Of a stretch of DNA of 64,000 bases, positions 55,854 through 63,920 are shown piece by piece (the stretch's first letter is position 1; each line of letters starts with the position of its first letter). The stretch comes from DATJGR01 sp963787045 (GTDB lineage Bacteria; Pseudomonadota; Gammaproteobacteria; Pseudomonadales; Azotimanducaceae), in contig CAWBBR010000002.1 of the NCBI GenBank assembly GCA_963787045.1, forward strand, positions 494,866 to 558,865, read 5' to 3'. The notes under the pieces are model-generated. The model was not told where the DNA came from. It saw nothing but the letters and a program-made list of their open reading frames with translations, and ran no database searches. Position numbers and translations under genes: made by a program.

Positions 55854-55904
55854 CGCACCAAGCACTGTTTCGGAACGTGGCACAATTCCGCATCGCCGGC
55901 GCCT

Positions 55905-55927
55905 CGGCCCGGTAGACTCTCGGGCCG
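55905..55927. other. Stem-loop between glmS and the zinc-ribbon gene
   Basis: CGGCCCG (55905-55911) and CGGGCCG (55921-55927) enclose a 9-nt loop that contains TAGACT, a -10-like hexamer. No T-run follows, so termination is unlikely. It lies 34 bp upstream of the next start and could be part of that gene's promoter or leader. Confidence 0.35.
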
Positions 55928-55960
55928 GACCGGATCTCCACGACCAGGAACCCTGCATCG

Positions 55961-56272
55961 ATGACGCTAGAGGAAGAAGCCATCGCGCTGTTGCTGCGTT
56001 CGCCGCGGCTCGAGGTCGGCACGATCATCGACCTGCTCGACGTCAGCGACCGCGACTTCCGCGAGATGGTCAAGCAGAACGAGCGGATCGCGGCGCTGAT
56101 GGAAGAGCGCCGCACCGGTTCACTGCCGCTGCCGGTGGCCGAACCGGCGCAATGTCCGGCTTGCGACGACTGGTTCGTGCCGTACGCGTCGTCCCGGTTC
56201 TGTTCGGACGCCTGCCGCGACATCGGGCGGCTCGAGGCGCAACAACGGGCCCGCCGCTCCCGCTCCTTATAG
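55961..56272 (+). CDS. small zinc-ribbon protein of unknown function
   Basis: A 103-residue protein. The N-terminal half is helical (LEEEAIALLLRSPRLEVGTI and LLDVSDRDFREMVKQNERIA). The C-terminal half has a four-Cys zinc site, CPACDDWF and FCSDACRDIGRLEAQQRAR, resembling the treble-clef of YacG but with different surroundings. The tail is basic. It may bind nucleic acid or a protein partner; I do not recognise a named family. No clear operon partner: it follows glmS by 107 bp and precedes a CBS gene by 94 bp, all on the plus strand. Confidence 0.6.
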   Translation: MTLEEEAIALLLRSPRLEVGTIIDLLDVSDRDFREMVKQNERIAALMEERRTGSLPLPVAEPAQCPACDDWFVPYASSRFCSDACRDIGRLEAQQRARRSRSL

Positions 56273-56366
56273 GTCGTTCCCGCCGTGCCGACGGGCGCCC
56301 GCCGTGTCGATTTCGCGACCTCGTACTACTCTTTAAGTCATCGCTATTCGAGTGCGTGGCCCGACC

Positions 56367-57008
56367 ATGATCGTGAGCATGTGGATGACGAAGAACCCGG
56401 TGACGGTGTCGCTGCAGACGCCGATCGCGGAGGCGGCGGCGCTGATGTCGCGGCGGCGGATCCGGCGGCTGCCGGTAATGGCCAGTCCGCATGGGCACGC
56501 GCTGGCCGGCATTGTTTCGGCAACCGACATCCTGCGGGCGTTTCCGCCGGACGTGAATCCGCTCGCGACGACGCTCAACGGCGAAGGCAAGCATCGCGTC
56601 GTCGAGGACATCATGCGGCGCAATCCGTTCACGACCGCACCGGACGAACCGGTGGAAGAGGTCGCGCGGGTGATGGGCGCACAGAAAATCGGCTCACTGC
56701 CGGTGCTGCGGGAAGACCGCCTCGTCGGCTTGATCACCGAATCGGACATCTTTCGGGCGTTCGTCAGCGTGTTCAACACCGACTCGAGCGGTGCGCGCAT
56801 TACGTTCGACGTGTCGCAGGGCGAAGACACCTTCGGTCTGATCGCGCGCGTCGCGAACGAGCGCAACGTGAAGGTCGTCAGCCTGATCAGGTCGTCGCAG
56901 AACGACCTGCCGGTCTGCGTCGTGCGGATCACCGGCGCGGGCGTCGAAGAGATGCTGGACGATCTGTGGAAATCCGGTCACCGCGTGATCAACGTACTGC
57001 GACACTGA
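56367..57008 (+). CDS. CBS-domain pair protein
   Basis: A 213-residue cytosolic protein with two CBS motifs: VSMWMTKNPVTVSLQTPIAE with GIVSATDILRAF, and VVEDIMRRNPFTTAPDEPVE with GLITESDIFRAFVSV. A C-terminal ACT-like or Acu-type extension (about residues 145-213) contains DTFGLIARVANERNVKVVSL. CBS pairs bind adenine nucleotides and tune partner activity; no partner domain is fused. ATG 56367 is taken; an in-frame start at 56352 is possible. It converges on slyX, with stops 4 bp apart. Confidence 0.85.
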   Translation: MIVSMWMTKNPVTVSLQTPIAEAAALMSRRRIRRLPVMASPHGHALAGIVSATDILRAFPPDVNPLATTLNGEGKHRVVEDIMRRNPFTTAPDEPVEEVARVMGAQKIGSLPVLREDRLVGLITESDIFRAFVSVFNTDSSGARITFDVSQGEDTFGLIARVANERNVKVVSLIRSSQNDLPVCVVRITGAGVEEMLDDLWKSGHRVINVLRH

Positions 57009-57011
57009 CCC

Positions 57012-57215
57012 TCAGTAGTGCGGCGGGCGTTCCTGCTCGACCGTGAACTCCGGTGGTTCGTTGCGTCGTTCGACCAGTTCGATCAGTCGCGCCAGTGTCT
57101 CGCGCATCTGGTCGAGCTGGTGCTGCTGGTCGACCAGGGCATCGTTGAGTTTCGCGATCGTGTCTTCCTGAAAGACCAGGCGCGTCTCGATCTCGATGCG
57201 TTCGTCGTCGTTCAT
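57012..57215 (-). CDS. slyX: SlyX family protein
   Basis: A 67-residue coiled-coil protein: RIEIETRLVFQEDTIAKLND, then ALVDQQHQLDQMRETLARLI and a Pro-rich end PPHY. This matches SlyX in length, heptads and the C-terminal PPHY. Molecular function is unknown. It is the last gene of the six-gene ferritin-like/SCP2-like operon, 14 bp after the FmdB gene, though slyX may simply be a passenger there. Confidence 0.88.
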   Translation of the reverse strand: MNDDERIEIETRLVFQEDTIAKLNDALVDQQHQLDQMRETLARLIELVERRNEPPEFTVEQERPPHY

Positions 57216-57229
57216 GCGTGCCTGCGGCG

Positions 57230-57511
57230 TCAGTCTGTTCCGGAACTGTACGGCTTCATCTTGCGCAGCAGCCGATCGGGATCTGCGAGCGGATTCTTGC
57301 GCATCGCCGCATCGGCCATTTTTTCGTATTTCGGATCGAGCTTCGCGGTCTTCGTGGCTTCGGACGCGTGATAGGCGACTCTCGCGATGATCCGGTGCGT
57401 GTCGCCGCCGCCGCAATGCTCGCATTCGATGCTCGACGGCGGGCTTTTGACCGACGCGTACGCGTCCGTTACGCCGCTGCAGTTCCGGCAACGGTACGCG
57501 TAGATCGGCAT
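57230..57511 (-). CDS. FmdB family zinc-ribbon protein
   Basis: A 93-residue protein with an N-terminal FmdB/CxxC zinc ribbon: MPIYAYRCRNCSGVTDAYAS, then CEHCGGGDTHRII. The rest is helical and basic. FmdB-like ribbons are proposed regulators or assembly factors and often sit beside enzyme genes. It is 10 bp after the second SCP2-like gene and 14 bp before slyX, clearly within one operon. A role in assembling the ferritin-like complex would be speculation. Confidence 0.88.
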   Translation of the reverse strand: MPIYAYRCRNCSGVTDAYASVKSPPSSIECEHCGGGDTHRIIARVAYHASEATKTAKLDPKYEKMADAAMRKNPLADPDRLLRKMKPYSSGTD

Positions 57512-57521
57512 GGTGATCGGT

Positions 57522-57935
57522 TCAGGCGGCTTGCGGCGAGTCGGCGCGTAAGCCGGCGTCGAAGAACGCTTGCAGCGACGTGTGATAGCGCAGGAAGTCG
57601 AGCTTCTTGCGCGGGTTGATCGCCTTTACGACGTCGTCAGTGTTGTCGATCTCGACCAGCGTGCGACCGCTGCCGTTGCGGCGACCTTGAAGGAAGCGTT
57701 CCCACTGATCGGTGCTCATGTCGACCGCGAAGTCGGCATCGCGCAAACCCGCATCGGTCATCGTGCGCACGTCGTGGCAGCTGAAGCCGCTGAACGTGAC
57801 GAGATACGTGGCCTGATCGCTCTTCACCGCCATCTTCACGTCGATCGAACCGCGCTTGCGAAACGACGGGTCGGCGTTCACGGCGTTCTGCGCGTTCTTC
57901 AGCCACTTCTCCGACAACGTTTCATGCGCGCTCAC
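57522..57935 (-). CDS. SCP2-like sterol-carrier fold protein, copy B
   Basis: A 137-residue soluble protein. The core ATYLVTFSGFSCHDVRTMTD and LRDADFAVDMSTDQWERFLQ resembles SCP2 sterol-carrier domains, which bind fatty acyl or sterol ligands in a hydrophobic tunnel. The end TSLQAFFDAGLR matches the end of copy A. The shared pattern F-x-G-(L/F)-x-C-x-D-(I/V)-R shows A and B are paralogues. No catalytic residues are expected. It is fourth in the operon, 26 bp after copy A. The SCP2 assignment is by pattern, not by search. Confidence 0.65.
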   Translation of the reverse strand: MSAHETLSEKWLKNAQNAVNADPSFRKRGSIDVKMAVKSDQATYLVTFSGFSCHDVRTMTDAGLRDADFAVDMSTDQWERFLQGRRNGSGRTLVEIDNTDDVVKAINPRKKLDFLRYHTSLQAFFDAGLRADSPQAA

Positions 57936-57961
57936 GACGACTCCTCGTATCAGGGAAAGTA

Positions 57962-58396
57962 TCAGGCAAAGGTGGTTTCGACGCGCGCCGACGCATCGAA
58001 GAAATCCTGGAAGTTCTGGTTGTAGCGGTAGAACAGGTCCTGCCGGTATTGATCGTCCGCCGGCGAATACGCGATGCCTTCATCCTGCTGCAGGTCGAGG
58101 CTGTTCAGCGTGTATTGCAGGTCCGCCTTTCCGTGCGATTGCACGTTCGCGATCATCGCTTTCCACAGATTGAACGGCATTTCGATGACGAAGTCGGCGG
58201 CGCTCAATTCGCTGTCGGTCGGCTTGCGGATATCCGCGCACTTCAAGCCTTCGAACACGATCAGGTAGCTGTGGCCGTCGACTTTGAACGCGGCGGTGGT
58301 GTGGCACGCGCCGCCACCGCCTTTATGAAGGGTGCCGTCCGAGTTGTAGACGTCGCGAACCTTCTGGAACCACTCGAGCGAAGGGAATACCGCCAC
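57962..58396 (-). CDS. SCP2-like sterol-carrier fold protein, copy A
   Basis: About 144 residues from a GTG at 58396, which lies 2 bp past the stop of the upstream ferritin-like gene; the frame is open further but overlaps that gene. It begins VAVFPSLEWFQKVRDVYNSD and has HSYLIVFEGLKCADIRKPTD and LSAADFVIEMPFNLWKAMIA, the SCP2-like core. Compared with copy B it keeps the Cys and the aromatic in the W-bearing helix. It probably binds a hydrophobic ligand for, or from, the ferritin-like pair encoded just upstream. Confidence 0.65.
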   Translation of the reverse strand: MAVFPSLEWFQKVRDVYNSDGTLHKGGGGACHTTAAFKVDGHSYLIVFEGLKCADIRKPTDSELSAADFVIEMPFNLWKAMIANVQSHGKADLQYTLNSLDLQQDEGIAYSPADDQYRQDLFYRYNQNFQDFFDASARVETTFA

Positions 58397-58398
58397 GA

Positions 58399-59491
58399 TC
58401 AGTACTCGAGATACTTCTTCAGCATCGGATGCAGCATCTCCGCGCGCGGCACGCCGAGCCAATCGCAGATCGCGACGTAGTTGCGCACGAAGTCACCGAC
58501 GAGATGCAGGTACGTCTCCATCCCGATGGTGCGTCCGCCCTTGATGCCGCCACCGAAGATGATTGCGAGCGCCGGACGCATCGTCGATTCCTGCAACTCC
58601 GCCGCCATCATCACCTCGCCGAGGCCGAGCAGCGTTTGCAGGATGTCGGCCTGGCCGGCCTGATGCGAGATCGAATACTTGAGATGGTCGTAGCCGTACG
58701 TGAGGTGCCGCGACCAATCCTCGATCGCCTTTCCGTAGATCATCCGCTCGGCGTCGTTGTGGGCGGCGTTCAGCAGACCTCTGAGCACCTGCATCATGTA
58801 CGTGCCGCGCACGAGATACAGATACACCGCCGATTCGGTCCAGCCGCCGCGGCTTTCGAGGATCATTCGATTCACGAGCCCACGACTTTCCTGTCCGAGG
58901 CCGCCGCCGTTCGCCAACGCGCGTTTGCGCAGCGCTTCGATCAGCCGCGCGCAGTCGAACGTCGCGGTCGCGAGAAACTGCTTCACCTCGTAGTAGCCGT
59001 AGGACATCTGGTCCTGCCAGAACGTGATGATCTCGATCTCGGTGTTCGCGTACTGCATCAACTCGGTGCACACCTGGCAGACCGCGCGCTCGATGTCGTC
59101 CGGCAACGGCTCGAGTGAAGCCCACGGTACGTCGGTGGCCGGAATCCAGCGTCGCTGAATCGCTTCTTCGTAGAGATTCGCCGCGCTTTCGGCCCACATC
59201 TGGTGCTTGTTGCGCAGGTTGTACGGCAGCGGCGGTACACCCGGACGCGGCAATGCACCGCGGGGGCGGCGCGTCTGGTCTTCCCAGACTTCCGGTACTT
59301 CACCATAGATGCCGACGTTCAGGTCGCTCAGCCGCAGTCCGTGTTCGCCCGGCTTGATGCGCACGCCCCATTCGGCGGACAAGCCCCATCCATTCGAACG
59401 ATGGAACCGGAACGCCTTCGACCGCTTTCGCACCTGAGCTGTCCGGCATCGCAGCCGGTACAGCCATGCCTTGAGACGGTTTAGTCGCCAT
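58399..59491 (-). CDS. ferritin-like paralogue lacking di-iron ligands (one frameshift)
   Basis: About 363 residues from ATG 59491 (AAGGGG box upstream). Clearly a paralogue of the next protein: both have LYEEA-QR-W, ATDVPW, and RKRALANGGGL. But where the partner has di-iron ligands this protein has Gln for Glu (CTELMQ), CARL for ESRH, Arg for Glu (LVRGTY) and WSRH for EARH. Only the last His remains. A frame break near 59,385 splits the N-terminal 35 residues from the rest. I infer a structural or regulatory partner of the active subunit. Confidence 0.72.
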
Positions 59492-59525
59492 ACGACATAC
59501 CCCTTAGCGAGCGCGTTGGCGCGAG

Positions 59526-60593
59526 TTAGATCGCCGACTCGTACTGTTGCGGCACTGTCGACCGGCCGTTTTCGAAACGCGCGCCGAAGCCGGCGGTCTT
59601 GACGCGCTGCATGTATTCCTTGAGCTGACGGCGACGGATGACGAGCAGCTTCTTGTGGCCTTCGTCGTAGTGTTCCTTGCCGCCCCCCAACAGAATCGCC
59701 AGGGCTTCGGCGGTTTCCGCCTGCGTGCCGGCGGGATTCTGCACGCCGGACAGGATCTGCGCTTCCGCTTCGTCGAGATAGAACTCGATTTCTTCGCGGC
59801 GTTCCGGGGCGGTTTCGGACAGAAATCGCAGGTGCATGACGCCGAACGCCACGTGGCGCGCTTCGTCCTGTGCGCACAGCCGATACATGACCTTCTCGGC
59901 TTCGTTCTGGCCGAACAGCTCGCCCATGCGGAACATCGTCAGCACGGCGCCTTCGCCGGAGATGTGCAGGCGCGTGGACATTTCGGTGAAGTCGCGGGCA
60001 AGGTCGATGCTGCCGACGAAGCCCGAGGTCGCACCGGACATGCGCATGAGACCGCCGCCGTTGGCGAGCGCGCGTTTGCGGAACACGTCCATGTGGCGTG
60101 ACTCGTCCATCACCTGCGCGAGCAGCACGTGGCGCGGCTCGAGAAAATCGGGCGTGGTGTTCGCGACCCAGCGCGCCGGAACGTCACCGGCCACGAATTC
60201 CACTTCGTTGAAGAACGTGCACAGCAGGCACTCGGCTTCTTCCATGGCATCGGGCAACGCTTCGATGGTGTGCCACGGCACGTCGGTCGCCGAACTCCAT
60301 TGCCGCTGCAGCGCTTCTTCGTAGAGGAACGTCGCGTTCTGCAGCCAGATCTCCGACTTCGCGCGCACGCCGTAGGCGCCGACGCGGTACGCATCGGGCC
60401 GTTCGCCGGCGCCGCGCGGACGACCGCTCATGTTCTTGCTGATCTCGGGGATGTCGCCGTAGCTGCCGATTTGAATTTCGTTGAGCGTCAGGCCGCGTTT
60501 TCCCGGCTCCGCCCGCATGCCCCACTCGCCCATGTGCTGCATCCAGCTCGTGTCGAGCTCGTATTCGTGCTGTTTGACCGGTGCTTCGCTCAT
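59526..60593 (-). CDS. ferritin-like di-iron protein (putative oxygenase)
   Basis: A 355-residue helical protein. The four-helix di-iron ligand order is complete: Glu in CTFFNEVEF, ExxH in VMDESRHMDVF, Glu in HISGEGAVLTMF and ExxH in CAQDEARHVAFG. This order is shared by ferritin-like oxygenases and hydroxylases, so O2 activation is likely. The substrate is unknown. It begins MSEAPVKQHEYELDTSW at ATG 60593 and is first in the operon, 34 bp before its ligand-less paralogue. A hydrophobic substrate delivered by the SCP2-like proteins is inference. It could instead be an aldehyde decarbonylase or N-oxygenase type. Confidence 0.78.
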   Translation of the reverse strand: MSEAPVKQHEYELDTSWMQHMGEWGMRAEPGKRGLTLNEIQIGSYGDIPEISKNMSGRPRGAGERPDAYRVGAYGVRAKSEIWLQNATFLYEEALQRQWSSATDVPWHTIEALPDAMEEAECLLCTFFNEVEFVAGDVPARWVANTTPDFLEPRHVLLAQVMDESRHMDVFRKRALANGGGLMRMSGATSGFVGSIDLARDFTEMSTRLHISGEGAVLTMFRMGELFGQNEAEKVMYRLCAQDEARHVAFGVMHLRFLSETAPERREEIEFYLDEAEAQILSGVQNPAGTQAETAEALAILLGGGKEHYDEGHKKLLVIRRRQLKEYMQRVKTAGFGARFENGRSTVPQQYESAI

Positions 60594-60627
60594 ATGCCCT
60601 CGCAAGCCTTCAGAAACCCAGACCCCT

Positions 60628-60656
60628 CGTATAGCACTGTCCGAGCGGCATTTGAA
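60628..60656 (-). promoter_or_regulatory. Promoter candidate for the ferritin-like/SCP2-like operon
   Basis: On the minus strand, TTCAAA (plus 60651-60656) and TATACG (plus 60628-60633) are spaced by 17 bp, a plausible sigma-70 -35/-10 pair with four matches each. It lies 35 bp upstream of the first start codon. The palindrome at 60653-60666 overlaps the -35. Confidence 0.5.
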
Positions 60657-60666
60657 TACGTATTCA
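60653..60666. promoter_or_regulatory. Perfect 14-bp palindrome in the divergent promoter region
   Basis: TGAATACGTATTCA is a perfect palindrome midway in the 160-bp gap between the ferritin-like operon and the CoA-transferase genes. It overlaps the -35 of the leftward promoter and is 88 bp upstream of the rightward start. Size and symmetry fit a TetR-type operator; the TetR gene at 63.2 kb is the nearest candidate. Binding is inferred. Confidence 0.6.
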
Positions 60667-60753
60667 GACGCTTTCGGGGCGATCGTGTGAACTTTGTGCA
60701 ACTTGGACGCGCCGGACGCTAAGATTCCGCCGACCGATCCTGGGGAGGATTCC

Positions 60754-61955
60754 ATGGCTGCACCGCTCGCCGGCATTCGCGTGCTCGACATCGGCGGCAC
60801 GTTGCGACCGGATACTGCGGCAAATTGTTCGCCGACCACGGCGCGGACGTCGTGGACGTCGAGCCGCCGCAAGGCGCCGCGACGCGCGCGCTCGCCCCGT
60901 TCAACGATCGCGCCAGCGCGCCCGACAACAGCGCGCTGCACACGTATTTGAGCAGCAACAAGCGCAGCGTATCGGTGGATATCCGCAACGCCGACGGTCG
61001 CGCGGTGTTCCTCGCGCTCGCGCGCGATGCAGACGTGGTGCTCGACGCGACGATCGGCGACGAGGCGTTGTCGCTGTCGGATCTCGCGGCCGTGGCGCCG
61101 CGCGTCGTCTTTTCGCGTGTCACCTGGTTCGGGCAGACCGGTCCATATGCGAAGTTCGCCGGCACCGACAGCGTCTGCCATGCGCTCATCGGCATGGTGC
61201 GCGGCATCGGTCCCGAAGAAGGTCCGCCGCTGCTGCCGTCGGGCTATCAGGCGCAGATCGTCGGCGGGCTCACCGCGTACATCGGCACGCTCGGATACGT
61301 GATCGGTGCAGAACTCGGCAATCGCACCGCCGCCTGTCAGCTCGACACGAGCATTTACGAAGCGAACCTCTGTTTCACCGACGTCGGTGCCGTGGGTGCG
61401 TTCAACACCGGCGTGGTGGCGCCGCGTATGGGCGTCAATCGCTTCCCCCCGACGTTTCCGTTGGGGATCTACCCATGCCGCGACGGTTGGATCGGTGTCA
61501 CCGCGCTGACGCCGAGCCAATGGGCTGCGTTCTGCGCGCTGCTCGACCTTCCCGAACTGGCGAACGTGCCGGCGTATCAGACGACGCTTGGACGGCTCGC
61601 CGATGCCGAGACGCTCGAACCGATCTTCAAACGCAAAGTGGCGGAGCAATCGGCGGCCGACCTGTTTCATCGCGGCCAGGGAATGCGCATCCCGCTTGCG
61701 CTGGTTCCGACGATGGAAGAGCTGTTCGAAGTCGATCAGTACGTCGCGCGCGGTGCGTTCGGCACGATCACGCATCCGCTGCAGGGCGACCTTACCGCGC
61801 CGATGACGCCGTTCAAGCTGTACAGAACGCCGGCGCTGGCCGGCGGCGCTGCACCGAAGTTCGGCGCCGATACGCGCGCACGGCTGGCCGATGTCGGAAT
61901 CGACGCCGCGGCATTCGAACGACTGCGCCGCGCCAACGTGGTAGCAGGGGGGTGA
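60754..61955 (+). CDS. CaiB/BaiF family III CoA-transferase, first copy (one frameshift)
   Basis: Transfers CoA between carboxylic acids. The N-terminus MAAPLAGIRVLDIGGT and the CoA-binding segment KLFADHGADVVDVEPPQG are in different frames, joined near 60,803 by adding one G (giving GTVATGYCGK). The catalytic Asp is in CQLDTSIYEANL. Other family segments: SSNKRSVSVDIRNADGRAVF and PTFPLGIYPCRDGWIGV. About 400 residues. GGGGAGG precedes the ATG. It overlaps the second copy by 4 nt, so the two may form a heteromer, as in known two-subunit family III enzymes such as BbsEF. Confidence 0.88.
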
Positions 61956-63190
61956 CCGTGAAACCGTTGCACGGTGTCCGCGTCATCGATCTGTCGATGG
62001 GTTGGGCCGGTCCGCTCGCCGCGCGACATCTGGTCGACATGGGCGCGGAAGTGATCAAGGTGGAATCGTGCGAGCGCTTCGACTGGTGGCGCGGTTGGGA
62101 GGCGACCGAAGAGTGGATCGCACTGAATGCAGCCGAACAGTCTGCGGCGTTCAACACCGTCAACCGCAACAAACTGGATGTGACCCTCGACCTGACTTCG
62201 CCCGACGGCAGCGCGCTGCTGAAGCGGCTCGTCGCCATCGCCGACGTGGTGGTCGAGAACTATTCGTCCGGCGTGCTACCGAAGCTCGGCCTCGACTATG
62301 CCGCATTGAAGGAAGTGAATCCGCAGATCGTGATGCTGTCGATGCCGGCGTTCGGCGGCAGCGGTCCGTGGTCGCGCTATCGCGCGTACGGCTCGACCGT
62401 CGAGCACGCATCCGGCCTGCCGCACCTCAACGGCGAGCCGGACGGACCGCCGACCATGGTGCACGTCGCGTATGGCGATGCCGTGGGCGGGCTGAACGGT
62501 GCCGCCGCGTTGTTGACCGCGCTGCGCCATCGCCGACGCACTGGCGAGGGCCAGTATCTCGATCTGTCGCAGTCCGAAGGTCTGTTTCCGCTGGGCATTC
62601 ACGGCATCCTGCACCGCTCCGTGACCGGCCGTGCACCCGTTCGAACCGGCAATCGTTCCAATACGTGCGCGCCGCACGGCGTGTATCCGGCGAACGGCGA
62701 CGATCAGTGGGTGGTGATTCAGGTGCTAACGGAGGAACAATGGCGCGCACTCGCCGGAATGGTCGTAGCGTTGCGGTCGTTCGGCGGAATCGACGACCGT
62801 CTGGCCCGGCGCGACGAACTCGATCGCGAGTTGTCGGAATGGTCGCGCGCGCGTCCGGCACGCGAAATCATGACGCAGTTGCAATCGGTGGGCGTCCCCG
62901 CCGCCGCGGTGTATAGCGCTGCCGACGTCATCGACGATCCGCAGCTGGCGTCGCGCCGGTTCTGGACGATGCTGGAGCGCGCGTACGTGGGACTGCAGCC
63001 GAACCCGGTCGCCCCTTATCGCATCGGTCAGGCGCCGCTGCCGATCGACGCGCCGGCGCCGACGCTGGGTCAGCACAATCGCCAGGTGCTGACCGACCTG
63101 CTCGGATTGACCGACGCGGATCTCGAGCGCCTGGAGCAAGCCGGCGTCATCGGCGATCGACCGGTGATGCCGCGCGGCGAGCCGGCATGA
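61952..63190 (+). CDS. CaiB/BaiF family III CoA-transferase, second copy
   Basis: 412 residues from GTG 61952, which overlaps the first copy's stop (GTGA). N-terminus VTVKPLHGVRVIDLSMGWAG; CoA-binding ARHLVDMGAEVIKVES; substrate loop MPAFGGSGPWSRYRAYGSTV; catalytic Asp in GQYLDLSQSEGLFPLG. Only distantly alike to the first copy, so probably an old pair and not a recent duplication. Substrates are unknown. The divergent oxygenase-like operon suggests a carboxylate formed from a lipid or hydrocarbon, which is inference. Confidence 0.9.
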   Translation: MTVKPLHGVRVIDLSMGWAGPLAARHLVDMGAEVIKVESCERFDWWRGWEATEEWIALNAAEQSAAFNTVNRNKLDVTLDLTSPDGSALLKRLVAIADVVVENYSSGVLPKLGLDYAALKEVNPQIVMLSMPAFGGSGPWSRYRAYGSTVEHASGLPHLNGEPDGPPTMVHVAYGDAVGGLNGAAALLTALRHRRRTGEGQYLDLSQSEGLFPLGIHGILHRSVTGRAPVRTGNRSNTCAPHGVYPANGDDQWVVIQVLTEEQWRALAGMVVALRSFGGIDDRLARRDELDRELSEWSRARPAREIMTQLQSVGVPAAAVYSAADVIDDPQLASRRFWTMLERAYVGLQPNPVAPYRIGQAPLPIDAPAPTLGQHNRQVLTDLLGLTDADLERLEQAGVIGDRPVMPRGEPA

Positions 63191-63204
63191 CCCTTGATCA
63201 GTTG

Positions 63205-63224
63205 ACTTAGTCGTGCGCCTAAGT
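63205..63224. promoter_or_regulatory. Inverted repeat upstream of the TetR gene
   Basis: ACTTAG (63205-63210) and CTAAGT (63219-63224) form a 6-bp inverted repeat with an 8-bp spacer, 13 bp upstream of the TetR start at 63237. TTGACT at 63202-63207 is a good -35 hexamer overlapping the left arm. This fits autoregulation. It does not match the 60,653 palindrome. Confidence 0.5.
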
Positions 63225-63236
63225 AGGATCGCCGGC

Positions 63237-63920
63237 ATGGCCATGCGACCGACATCGGTGTCGCCGCGAGGCGACCAGACCCGCGAATCGCTGATCGACG
63301 CGGCGGTCACGGTCTTTGGACGCGATGGATTCCGTGCCGCCAGCACGCGTTCGATCGCCGATCTGGCCGGCGTCAATCAAGCGCTGATCGGCTATCACTT
63401 CGGCGGCAAACCGGGTCTCTACCTCGCCGTTTTCGACCGTATCACGCGCCGCGTCGCTCAATACCTTGGCCCGGTCGCACAGTCGATCGAGCAACAGCTC
63501 GACGAAATCGTTGCGAGTGAAGGCCGCCAGGCGGCGCGTTGCGTTGGCTTCATTCATCAATTGACCGACGCGCTGGTCGCCACGTTCTCGGCGCCGGAGT
63601 CGTCGGCGTGGGCGCGGCTGGTCCTGCGCGAACAACAGGATCCGTCCGAGGCGTTCGAGCGCCTCTACGGCGGCATGATCGGCGGCATGTTGTCGCTGAT
63701 CTCACGGTTGATCGCGCAGGCGTGCGCGACCGATCCGAACGGAGTCGAGACGCGCGTGATGACGCAAACGGTGATCGGTCAGGCGCTGGTGTTCAGATCG
63801 GCGCGCGCGACCGTGCTGAGGCAATTGGATTGGCAAGACATCGGCGCCGCAGAGATCACGACGATCCAGTCGGTCATTCGCCGGAATGTCACTGCGATGC
63901 TCATAGGGGGGCGTAGCTGA
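63237..63920 (+). CDS. TetR family regulator (CerR/DUF1956-like C-terminus)
   Basis: About 227 residues from ATG 63237 (AGGA 8 nt upstream). HTH: DAAVTVFGRDGFRAASTRSI followed by ADLAGVNQALIGYHFGGKPG. The ligand domain contains RLVLREQQDPSEAFERLYGG and ends VTAMLIGGRS, like CerR-type regulators and like the TetR at 21.9 kb. Its stop overlaps the next start (ATGA-like junction at 63918-63922), so it leads an operon with a membrane-fusion protein. It may repress its own efflux operon, the CoA-transferase pair just upstream, or both. Confidence 0.9.
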   Translation: MAMRPTSVSPRGDQTRESLIDAAVTVFGRDGFRAASTRSIADLAGVNQALIGYHFGGKPGLYLAVFDRITRRVAQYLGPVAQSIEQQLDEIVASEGRQAARCVGFIHQLTDALVATFSAPESSAWARLVLREQQDPSEAFERLYGGMIGGMLSLISRLIAQACATDPNGVETRVMTQTVIGQALVFRSARATVLRQLDWQDIGAAEITTIQSVIRRNVTAMLIGGRS

